From Treponema sp. (GTDB taxonomy: Bacteria > Spirochaetota > Spirochaetia > Treponematales > Breznakiellaceae), in the NCBI GenBank assembly GCA_031275515.1, contig JAISOQ010000239.1, forward strand, positions 1-5,975: DNA of 5,975 nt, written 5' to 3'. Below, piece by piece: positions 1 to 5,964 of the stretch. The notes beneath the pieces were generated by a model. That model had not been told where the DNA came from and made no database searches. It saw only the letters and a program-made list of their open reading frames with translations. The position numbers and the translations under genes are program-made. The first letter of the stretch is position 1. Every line of letters starts with the position of its first letter.

Positions 1-1358
1 GCATCAACGATCCCGGCGCGCTGCGGGAGGACCGGATAAGGGTTCTGAAAACCTGGGAAGCGGAGCGGCAGGCTCCGGCCAACGGCGGAGGGTCAAATCC
101 GGCGGAAACGCCGCTCAGGGAAGTAAACAACCATATTCATACGGTTTACAGTTTTAGCCCCTATACCCCGGCTATGGCGGCCCTGTGCAGCCGGGAAGCG
201 GGGCTTGGCGCGGCGGGTTCGGTGGACCACGATTCCATCGCCGCGGCGGAGGAGATGATTGAGGCCTGCGCCGTCCTGGGCATAGGGGGCTGTTCCGGGT
301 TCGAGGTCCGGGTAAGCTTTAAAACCGGCGCGGACGGCAGGCCGGGTCCTTTCGCGGACCGGAAGATCAACAACCCCGATTCGGAGGGGATCGCCTACAT
401 GACCGTCCAGGGAGTGCCCGGGCCGGCCATTCCCTTGGCGGCGGAATTCCTGCGGCCCCTGAGGGAAGAGCGGCTGTTCCGCACCAGGGCCATGACGGAA
501 AACGCCAATGTCATCCTTAGAGAGGCGGGGCTTGAGGAGATTGATTTTGACAGGGACATACGGGGCCGTTCCCAGTTTGACCGCGGCGGGGGTATCACCG
601 AACGGCACTTGCTGGCGGCCCTGGCGGAGGTCTTCATCAAAAGGTATGGGAAAGGATCGGACCTGGTTTCCGCCCTGGAAGGCAAGCTGGGGGTAAAGCC
701 TCCGCCCGGGCTCGTGGCGCTCCTCTCGAAAGGCGAAAATGTTCATTACCTATACGATTTGCTGGGAATACTAAAGTCCGCTTTCCTTCCCCGGATATTC
801 ATACAGCCCGGTGAGAAGGAGTGCCTTCCCGCCCGGCAGGTAACGGCCTTTGCCGCCCGCATTGGGGCCATCCCCGCCTACGCATACCTGGGGGATGTGG
901 GGGAGTCGCCCACAGGGGACAAGAAGGCCGAACATTTTGAGGACGAGTTTCTGGAACCCCTCTTTGAAGAGCTTTCCCGCCTGGGTTACCGGGCCGTCGC
1001 GTATATGCCCCCCCGGAACACGGAAGAACAGCTCCGCCGGGTCCAGCGGCTTTGCGCGGAATGGGGCTTTATGGAAATATCCGGCGTGGACATCAACAGC
1101 TCCCGCCAGTCCTTCAACTGCCCCGAGGTCCTGCTTCCCCCCTTCCGCCGCCTGATAGACACCACCTGGGCCCTCATCGCCCATGAACGGCTGAGTTCCC
1201 TGGACAAGAGCCTCGGCCTCTTTGCCCCGGACAATCCCCTGGCGGCGGAGAGTCTGGCGGAAAGGCTGGCGGTCTATGCAAGGGCAGGGCGGAACCCTGA
1301 TTTATGCAATAAAGCGTCTTTTTATACCGTAATTAACGGTATAAAAAAAGGACGATAA
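1..1358 (+). CDS. PHP-domain protein, putative metal-dependent hydrolase (5' end outside window)
   Basis: The reading frame is open from the first complete codon (position 3) to the TAA at 1356-1358, giving 451 visible residues with the start upstream. The first in-frame ATG is at 174, but it lies downstream of the first PHP motif, so it is not the true start: residues 43-47 read NHIHT (H44 and H46, positions 132-140), followed by SFSPYTP. A second motif, VDHDS, has D75/H76, and GFEV gives E101. These match PHP metal-binding motifs I-III. PHP proteins are generally phosphoesterases using two or three metal ions. Two later sites look altered: where AHP is usual the protein reads AYAYLGD (residues 292-298), and where GSDAH is usual it reads GVDIN (361-365). 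No signal peptide can be judged because the N-terminus is missing. It is the first visible gene of the operon and ends 11 bases before the SDR start. Substrate and role are unknown; PHP membership is fairly secure, activity is not. Confidence 0.85.
   Translation, partial: INDPGALREDRIRVLKTWEAERQAPANGGGSNPAETPLREVNNHIHTVYSFSPYTPAMAALCSREAGLGAAGSVDHDSIAAAEEMIEACAVLGIGGCSGFEVRVSFKTGADGRPGPFADRKINNPDSEGIAYMTVQGVPGPAIPLAAEFLRPLREERLFRTRAMTENANVILREAGLEEIDFDRDIRGRSQFDRGGGITERHLLAALAEVFIKRYGKGSDLVSALEGKLGVKPPPGLVALLSKGENVHYLYDLLGILKSAFLPRIFIQPGEKECLPARQVTAFAARIGAIPAYAYLGDVGESPTGDKKAEHFEDEFLEPLFEELSRLGYRAVAYMPPRNTEEQLRRVQRLCAEWGFMEISGVDINSSRQSFNCPEVLLPPFRRLIDTTWALIAHERLSSLDKSLGLFAPDNPLAAESLAERLAVYARAGRNPDLCNKASFYTVINGIKKGR
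1319..1347. promoter_or_regulatory. 12-bp perfect inverted repeat at the PHP/SDR junction, possible operator or mRNA stem
   Basis: The arms TTTTTATACCGT (1319-1330) and ACGGTATAAAAA (1336-1347) are exact reverse complements around the 5-base spacer AATTA. CGTC (1315-1318) and GACG (1351-1354) could lengthen the stem after a 3-base bulge. The palindrome codes for the C-terminal residues of the PHP protein and ends about 10 bases before the SDR ribosome-binding site. It is far more AT-rich than the surrounding coding DNA. It is followed by A residues, not T, so it is not a normal intrinsic terminator for the operon. An operator for an internal promoter, or an RNA stem affecting processing or translation of the next gene, are both possible. 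I see no convincing -35/-10 pair next to it. Confidence 0.55.
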
Positions 1359-1369
1359 GGAGAATTTTT

Positions 1370-2677
1370 ATGAACAGCCAAGGAGAGTTTCAAAGCCTGG
1401 CCGCCATCATTCGGGGATTGTACCTGGACGCTACGGGAAAATCCTGGATAGTCTGCCAGGATTCCCGGAGGGTCCCGGAGTCTCTGGCCATCCCTCAGGA
1501 GGCTATCGTCGTGGATATTGCTCCGGCGGCTCAGCCGCCTTCGTCCTTCCGGTTTGATGAGGAGGCGGCAAAGATATTCCACGAGGCCTTTATGGCATGG
1601 GAATTCGAGCAGGCCCCGTCGGGGGTGGAGGCGGTTACTAGGACGGCCCGGATGCGGAATTTTCCTTCCTGCATGGCGGTAAAAAACGGCGGGTCTACGG
1701 AAGCCCTGTATTGGATAGACCGGGACCTGGACGCGGTGCGGAAACGCATGGAGGAACAGGACGGGAGCCTCCTGGAAGTGCCTAAGGACCGGCGGCTTCC
1801 GCTGATGGAAGAACAGGCCCTGAGCCTGGGGTTGAACGCCGCCGGCCGTTCTAACGTGGTGAAGGACCGTATCGCTCTGGTTACGGGAGGCGCTCAGGGA
1901 TTCGGGGAAGAGATAGTCCGGGGGATCGCCTCATCAGGGGCTTTGGTGTTTATCGCGGACCTCAACGAGGAAGGGGCGGAAAAGCTGGCTAAAAGGATCA
2001 ACGCTGTCGAAAGGCGTACCGCCGCCGTGCCGGTAAAGGTCAACGTTGCGGACGAGGCTTCGGTGGAGGCCCTGTTTCGGACCATACGGGAAACCGCCGG
2101 GGGCTTGGACATCTGTATCAGCAACGCCGGAGTGCTCCGGGCCGGCAGCGTCCTGGAACAGGATGTGGAGGATTTCAAATTCGTCACGGATGTCAACTAT
2201 ACGGGGTACTTCATCATGGTGAAACATGCCGCCAGGCTCCTCAAACAGCAGCACCTTACCGCGCCTGCCTGGAAGACCGACATCATCCAGATCAACTCCA
2301 AATCGGGGCTGGAAGGCTCTAATAAAAACGGGGCCTATGCGGGGGGTAAATTCGGCGGCATAGGCCTTACCGCCAGCTTTGCCCTGGAACTGACAGCCTA
2401 CAACATCAAGGTGAACGCCATCTGTCCGGGGAATTTCCTGGACGGCCCGCTGTGGTCTGATCCGGAAAAAGGCCTCTTTGTGCAGTACCTCAAGGCGGGC
2501 AAAGTTCCGGGGGCCAAAAACATCGCCGAGGTAAAGGCTTTTTACGAGGCGAAGGTTCCTATGAAGCGGGGCTGTACCGGCGCGGACGTGCTGCGGGCCC
2601 TCTATTATATCGTAGAACAGGAATATGAGACCGGCCAGGCCCTTCCGGTTACCGGGGGGCAGGTGATGTTACATTAA
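1370..2677 (+). CDS. SDR-family oxidoreductase with extra N-terminal region, likely sorbitol-6-phosphate dehydrogenase-like
   Basis: This 435-residue protein starts at the ATG at 1370, 7 bases after a strong AAGGAG site (1357-1362) that overlaps the PHP stop codon. Residues about 165-435 form a complete classical SDR Rossmann domain. The cofactor motif is TGGAQGFG (172-179), and D197 at the end of the second strand (IADLN) points to NAD(H) rather than NADP(H). NVAD (225-228) and NAG (252-254) follow. The catalytic set is S310, Y323 and K327 (YAGGK), followed by PGN (353-355). Residues 1-165 form an additional region that I do not recognise; most SDR enzymes are only about 250 residues. Next to a sugar kinase and a SorE-like dehydrogenase, the best guess is oxidation of a hexitol phosphate such as D-glucitol 6-phosphate to fructose 6-phosphate in the cytoplasm. 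Family is certain, substrate is inferred; a different polyol or polyol phosphate is the main alternative. Confidence 0.9.
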   Translation: MNSQGEFQSLAAIIRGLYLDATGKSWIVCQDSRRVPESLAIPQEAIVVDIAPAAQPPSSFRFDEEAAKIFHEAFMAWEFEQAPSGVEAVTRTARMRNFPSCMAVKNGGSTEALYWIDRDLDAVRKRMEEQDGSLLEVPKDRRLPLMEEQALSLGLNAAGRSNVVKDRIALVTGGAQGFGEEIVRGIASSGALVFIADLNEEGAEKLAKRINAVERRTAAVPVKVNVADEASVEALFRTIRETAGGLDICISNAGVLRAGSVLEQDVEDFKFVTDVNYTGYFIMVKHAARLLKQQHLTAPAWKTDIIQINSKSGLEGSNKNGAYAGGKFGGIGLTASFALELTAYNIKVNAICPGNFLDGPLWSDPEKGLFVQYLKAGKVPGAKNIAEVKAFYEAKVPMKRGCTGADVLRALYYIVEQEYETGQALPVTGGQVMLH

Positions 2678-2714
2678 CATGTACTACATTAACATGTACT
2701 ACACTGACGTGCAG
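2670..2714 (+). repeat. Tandem 15-bp repeat spanning the SDR stop codon
   Basis: The unit TACATTAACATGTAC occurs twice without interruption (2670-2684 and 2685-2699). A degenerate third unit, TACACTGACGTGCAG (2700-2714), matches 10 of 15 bases. The first unit contains the SDR TAA stop (2675-2677), so the duplication lies just outside the reading frame. Each full unit contains the self-complementary hexamer ACATGT. The array fills much of the 72-base gap before the kinase. It may be a neutral slippage duplication or paired protein-binding sites; nothing in the sequence decides between them. Confidence 0.8.
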
Positions 2715-2749
2715 CGTCGGCGGCTGGAACGGAATGCAGGGGAGAAAGC

Positions 2750-4276
2750 ATGGAATATGCTATTGCGGTCATTGATATTGGGATGACCAACAAAAAAGTG
2801 ATGGTTTATGACGACGCCCTTACCCAGATCGATGTCCGGTACCGGAATTTTCCTCCCCGGATAGTGGACGGCCTTGAGACCCATGACATTGAAAGCATGG
2901 AGGAGTGGTTCATTGAGGAATTGGCGGGGTTCGCCGGGGCTTACCCTGTCAAGGCGCTGGCGGTAACCACCCACGGGGCTACGTTTGTGTGCGTGGGAAA
3001 AGACGGGAAGCCTTCGGCGCCCTGCGTGTACTACACCCACGAACCGGGGGACGAGTTTCAGGACCGGTTCTACCGGCTTTTTGGCGATCCCGAATCCCTC
3101 CAGGAGCGGACGGGGACCCCTTACCTAAAAGCCCTCATCAATCCCGCCAAGGGCATACTGTTTCTGAAAGAGAACTACCCCGAACAATTCGGGAACACGG
3201 CGCATCTCCTTTTCTACCCCCAATATTGGGGCTACCGCTTTACCGGCAAAACCGGGGCGGAGGGGACTTATATGGGCTGCCACGGTTACCTCTGGGATCA
3301 GGTTGAACACAAGCTGTCTTCGGTGGCGGAGGGGCTGGGGGCCGCTTCCCTCATGCCCGGAAAGACAGGCAATTCCTGGGATGTTCTTGGCCGCGTCACG
3401 GAAGAATTCGCCCGAAAAACCGGCCTTGCCCGGGATGTGATCGTCACTATGGGGATCCACGATTCCAATTCATCCCTGCTTCCCCACTTTGCCAAACGAG
3501 GGGAGACCGGCTTCACGCTTAACTCCACCGGCACCTGGTGCGTCATCATGACCCCCGTAAAAGCCTACGGTTTTACCCCGGATGAATTGGGGAAGGTGGT
3601 CTTCTTCAATATTTCCGCCTTCGGCGGCCCCATCAAGACCGCCATCTTCCAGGGGGGCAAGGAATTTGAAACCTGGTCCGCCGTGCTGATGAAACTCCAC
3701 AACCGGAAAGACATCCCCTCCTATGACCGGGAACTCTACCGGTCTATTCTGGCCGAAAAAGATGCCTTTCTCCTGCCGGAACTGGCCGCCGGTTCGGGCC
3801 AGTTTCCCGGTTCCAAACCCCGGATAACCGAGGCCGGCGCGGAATACCCCTACGAAGACATAGCCTCCGGCAGGGTCTGTCCCCCTTCTTTCCAAAACTA
3901 CGAGCGGGGCATAGTCCTCCTCCGAATCTCCCTGGTAATGCAGACCATTACCGCCCTGGAGCGGACCGGCGTTTCCCTTGCGGGCGGGGCGTCCGGGACG
4001 GCGGATTCCCCCGGCGAGGTGTTCACCGAAGGGGGCTTCCGGAAGGACGAAGCCTACAACGCCCTGGTATCGGCTTTCTTCAGGAACCAGCGGGTCTATC
4101 TTACGGACATTGCCGAGGCCACTGCCCTGGGCGCGGCCATGACCGCCAAGATGGCCCTGACCGGAAAATCCCTGACGGATCTGTCCAGGGACTTTGACGT
4201 TGAGTATCAGGAAGTCGCCAAAAGCGATATGCCTGAGATTTTTCCTTACCGGGAAGCCTGGCTTTCCCATATCTAA
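2750..4276 (+). CDS. FGGY-family carbohydrate kinase
   Basis: This 508-residue protein has the usual FGGY kinase length and starts at the ATG at 2750, 5 bases after AGGGGAG (2738-2744). The N-terminal phosphate-binding loop is IDIGMTNKK (8-16, with D9, G11 and T13). The expected catalytic base is D238 in GIHDSNSS (235-242), which starts the second actin-like domain. TGTW (260-263) matches the second phosphate motif, and EGGF (427-430) and TALGAA (458-463) match the adenosine-side motifs of the C-terminal domain. FGGY kinases transfer phosphate from ATP to a sugar or polyol hydroxyl in the cytoplasm. The GIHDSN/TGTW signature looks closer to the rhamnulokinase-like branch than to glycerol or xylulose kinases. 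Between two sugar-phosphate oxidoreductases, a ketose such as L-sorbose is a plausible substrate, but this is inferred. A Gly/Ala/Ser-rich stretch around residues 410-422 looks like a surface-loop insertion. No transporter adjoins it here. Confidence 0.93.
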   Translation: MEYAIAVIDIGMTNKKVMVYDDALTQIDVRYRNFPPRIVDGLETHDIESMEEWFIEELAGFAGAYPVKALAVTTHGATFVCVGKDGKPSAPCVYYTHEPGDEFQDRFYRLFGDPESLQERTGTPYLKALINPAKGILFLKENYPEQFGNTAHLLFYPQYWGYRFTGKTGAEGTYMGCHGYLWDQVEHKLSSVAEGLGAASLMPGKTGNSWDVLGRVTEEFARKTGLARDVIVTMGIHDSNSSLLPHFAKRGETGFTLNSTGTWCVIMTPVKAYGFTPDELGKVVFFNISAFGGPIKTAIFQGGKEFETWSAVLMKLHNRKDIPSYDRELYRSILAEKDAFLLPELAAGSGQFPGSKPRITEAGAEYPYEDIASGRVCPPSFQNYERGIVLLRISLVMQTITALERTGVSLAGGASGTADSPGEVFTEGGFRKDEAYNALVSAFFRNQRVYLTDIAEATALGAAMTAKMALTGKSLTDLSRDFDVEYQEVAKSDMPEIFPYREAWLSHI

Positions 4277-4277
4277 C

Positions 4278-4299
4278 GTTACGAAGTACAGGTTACGAA
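4278..4299 (+). repeat. Short direct repeat after the kinase stop codon
   Basis: GTTACGAA occurs at 4278-4285 and again at 4292-4299, a period of 14 bases, starting one base after the kinase stop codon. It lies in the 44-base gap before the dehydrogenase and does not overlap that gene's ribosome-binding site (TGGAG, 4311-4315). With only 8 matching bases per copy it could be chance or a decayed duplication. Confidence 0.5.
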
Positions 4300-4320
4300 A
4301 CAACCAATTTTGGAGCGCCT

Positions 4321-5613
4321 ATGAAAACAAAAGCGGTACGGATCCATGGGGTCAATGACCTCAGATTAGATGAATTTGAGCTTCCCGGGATTCGGGATGA
4401 TGAAATACTGGCAAAGATCGTGTCCGATTCCATCTGTATGTCCAGCCACAAACTGGCCTTGCAGGGGGCGGCCCATAAGCGCATACGTCATAACCTGACG
4501 ACGAATCCCGTCATCATAGGCCATGAGTTCTGCGGCGTCATCGAAAAGGCGGGCGGCAGGTGGGCGGACAAATTCAAACCCGGCGCCAGGTTCGCCATAC
4601 AGCCGGCCCTCAACTACCCCGGCGCCGACGGGCGGCCTACCCTCTGGGCGCCGGGCTATTCTTACGAGTTCATAGGCGGGGACGCCTCGTATGTGGTCAT
4701 TCCTAAAGAAGTCATGGAGATGGACTGCCTGCTGGACTATGAAGCGGATAACTTTTTCATGGGTTCCCTGGCCGAACCCGTGTCCTGTATTGTGGGCGCT
4801 TTCCATGCCCAGTACCACACCACCAACGGTTCCTACGAGCACAATATGGGCATCGTGGAGGGAGGGTCCCTGGCCCTCCTTGCCGGGGTAGGCCCTATGG
4901 GGCTGGGGGCCATAGATTACGCCATCCACAACCCCCGGCGGCCTTCCCGCCTTGTGGTTACCGACATAGACGAGAGCCGCCTTGCCCGGGCGGCCCAGCT
5001 TCTCACCGTGGAAGACGCCAAAGCCAACGGGGTGGAACTCATCTACGTGAACACCAAGGACATCGCCGATCCCGCAGATCACCTTAAAACCATCAACGGC
5101 GGGAAACTCTACGACGATGTGTTCGTCTTTGCCCCGGTCAGGCCGGTCCTGGAACTGGGCGGCAGGCTCCTGGGCCGGGACGGCTGCCTCAACTTCTTTG
5201 CCGGTCCCACGGATACCTCCTTCTCGGCGAACTTCAACTTCTACAACGTCCACTACGAATCCCACCACCTTGTGGGAACGTCCGGGGGCAATACCGAAGA
5301 CATGAAAGAATCCCTGGCCATGATGTCCCGGGGCAGACTCAACCCGGTCTTCATGGTTACCCACATAGGCGGCCTGGACGCCGTGCCTGAGACCACCATC
5401 AACCTGGACAAGATCCCCGGCGGGAAGAAGCTCATCTACACCCACAAGAAGCTGGAACTTACCGCCATAGACGACTTTGCCGAAAAGGGCAGGTCCGGCG
5501 CCTCCGGCCTGGGCCCCTTCTACGCGGATCTGGCCGAAATCTGCGGACGGCACAAGGGCCTGTGGAGCAGGGAAGCGGAGGATTACCTGCTTAAAAACGC
5601 CCCGGATATTTAG
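4321..5613 (+). CDS. Zinc-dependent medium-chain dehydrogenase, L-sorbose-1-phosphate reductase-like
   Basis: This 430-residue protein starts at the ATG at 4321, 5 bases after TGGAG (4311-4315). The N-terminal GroES-like domain carries the catalytic zinc set: C39 (SICMSS), H68 and E69 (GHEF) and E152 (AEPVSC). The nucleotide-binding domain has GVGPMG (189-194), and D215 (VTDID) suggests NAD(H). The four-cysteine structural-zinc lobe found in many alcohol dehydrogenases near residues 90-115 is absent: residues 90-118 contain no cysteine. At 430 residues it is longer than typical alcohol dehydrogenases (about 340-375), with extra sequence between AEPVSC and the Rossmann motif and at the C-terminus. 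This architecture fits the sorbose-phosphate reductase branch (SorE), which interconverts L-sorbose 1-phosphate and D-glucitol 6-phosphate. The two neighbouring sugar genes agree with that. The enzyme class is clear; the exact substrate is inferred, and another ketose or hexitol phosphate is possible. Confidence 0.9.
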   Translation: MKTKAVRIHGVNDLRLDEFELPGIRDDEILAKIVSDSICMSSHKLALQGAAHKRIRHNLTTNPVIIGHEFCGVIEKAGGRWADKFKPGARFAIQPALNYPGADGRPTLWAPGYSYEFIGGDASYVVIPKEVMEMDCLLDYEADNFFMGSLAEPVSCIVGAFHAQYHTTNGSYEHNMGIVEGGSLALLAGVGPMGLGAIDYAIHNPRRPSRLVVTDIDESRLARAAQLLTVEDAKANGVELIYVNTKDIADPADHLKTINGGKLYDDVFVFAPVRPVLELGGRLLGRDGCLNFFAGPTDTSFSANFNFYNVHYESHHLVGTSGGNTEDMKESLAMMSRGRLNPVFMVTHIGGLDAVPETTINLDKIPGGKKLIYTHKKLELTAIDDFAEKGRSGASGLGPFYADLAEICGRHKGLWSREAEDYLLKNAPDI

Positions 5614-5646
5614 GAGACCCCCGCAGGATAAACGCATAGAAATTTT

Positions 5647-5733
5647 GGAGGTGGTCCACAAAGCATGATACGTAATTCATTGTACTACAAAAAATTAATG
5701 GCATTTTTTTATCATGCTTTGCGGATCACCTTC
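5647..5733. repeat. Large inverted repeat, 24-bp arms around a 39-base AT-rich loop
   Basis: The left arm (5647-5670) and right arm (5710-5733) are near reverse complements. The inner 12 bases of each arm match exactly (CAAAGCATGATA against TATCATGCTTTG). Over the outer half I count one A-C mismatch and two G-U-type positions, so 21 of 24 pairs are Watson-Crick. The loop (5671-5709) is AT-rich and ends in a T-run that joins the right arm. No T-run follows the right arm, so an intrinsic terminator is not well supported. The left arm contains GGAGGTGG and ATG, so folding in RNA would hide a ribosome-binding site. It could be a small palindromic repeat element, a 3'-end stabilising stem, or an inverted duplication of a gene start. 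No flanking target-site duplication is visible. Confidence 0.75.
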
Positions 5734-5742
5734 CCATCCTGA
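5665..5742 (+). CDS. Possible 25-residue small ORF or remnant of a lost downstream gene
   Basis: The ATG at 5665 follows GGAGGTGG (5647-5654) by 10 bases, a strong ribosome-binding site with slightly long spacing, and the frame runs to TGA at 5740-5742. The predicted peptide is 25 residues, basic and rich in aromatic residues, beginning MIRNSLYYKK; no domain is recognisable. The leader AATTTTGGAG (5641-5650) is identical to the ten bases just before the dehydrogenase start (4306-4315), hinting that a further operon gene once began here. Most of the ORF consists of the inverted repeat and its loop, which argues against conserved coding. A real small protein, a leader peptide or a degraded gene start are all open. 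Confidence 0.2.
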   Translation: MIRNSLYYKKLMAFFYHALRITFPS

Positions 5743-5765
5743 AACAAGCGCGAACACCGAACTAT

Positions 5766-5788
5766 GGGTCAAGTTTAGACTTTGCCCC
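5766..5788. repeat. Small imperfect hairpin in the 3' tail
   Basis: GGGTCAAGT and ACTTTGCCCC can pair around a TTAG loop, with one bulged T and one T-C mismatch. The sequence after it is GGGCTTCTTCTTT, which is pyrimidine-rich but begins with G residues and is not a clean T-run. It could be a weak terminator, a binding site or the end of a decayed mobile element. I cannot tell which. Confidence 0.35.
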
Positions 5789-5902
5789 GGGCTTCTTCTT
5801 TCAAGAAACCTTCGATGGAATTCTATCCATGACATATCGCGGCATAATCAAGATGAATTGGACAGAACGCAAGACCGGGACAAGGCATATACAGCCGGGA
5901 CC

Positions 5903-5922
5903 TTATGCGGCATTTTGCATAA
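5903..5922. promoter_or_regulatory. Palindrome TTATGC-N8-GCATAA upstream of the putative downstream promoter
   Basis: The 6-base arms at 5903-5908 and 5917-5922 are perfect reverse complements with an 8-base spacer. The site is about 37 bases upstream of the TTGACA at 5959, a position where an activator or repressor could bind. A related core, TTTATGCAATAAA, occurs at 1301-1313 near the SDR gene. The short arms make chance occurrence quite possible. Confidence 0.3.
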
Positions 5923-5958
5923 AAATACAAAAAATATCAAATTTAACTACAAAAACAC

Positions 5959-5964
5959 TTGACA
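5959..5964 (+). promoter_or_regulatory. Possible -35 box of a promoter continuing past the window
   Basis: TTGACA is an exact match to the sigma-70-type -35 consensus and is preceded by about 40 bases of A/T-rich sequence that could act as an UP element. With 17-base spacing the -10 box would start near 5982, outside the window, so the promoter cannot be confirmed. It would drive a separate plus-strand transcription unit downstream of the operon. Confidence 0.35.

Noticed and set aside
174..1358. PHP gene starting at the ATG at 174
   Set aside because: The frame is open to the window edge, and the HIHT metal motif is encoded upstream at 132-143, so this start would remove an essential part of the domain.
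2750..4276. Assignment of the kinase as rhamnulokinase or fuculokinase
   Set aside because: The neighbouring isomerase and class II aldolase expected in those pathways are absent, and the two flanking oxidoreductases point to a reduction/oxidation route instead.
3470..4303. 277-residue reading frame on the minus strand
   Set aside because: It is antisense to the clear FGGY kinase and has a low-complexity, Gly-rich translation without motifs.
4366..5661. 431-residue reading frame on the minus strand
   Set aside because: It lies entirely opposite the dehydrogenase gene, has no recognisable domain, and long antisense frames are expected in GC-rich coding DNA.
5689..5710. A-run/T-run hairpin as an intrinsic terminator
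   Set aside because: The stem would be only A-T pairs around a 9-base loop and lies within the loop of the larger inverted repeat; it lacks the GC-rich stem of a terminator.
5647..5733. Invertible (phase-variable) DNA switch
   Set aside because: The segment between the arms is only 39 bases, shows no promoter, and no invertase gene is visible, so there is little support beyond the presence of inverted repeats.
5714..5962. 82-residue plus-strand reading frame in the tail
   Set aside because: Its ATG lies inside the right arm of the inverted repeat without a ribosome-binding site, its end runs into the AT-rich promoter-like tract, and the translation resembles no family.
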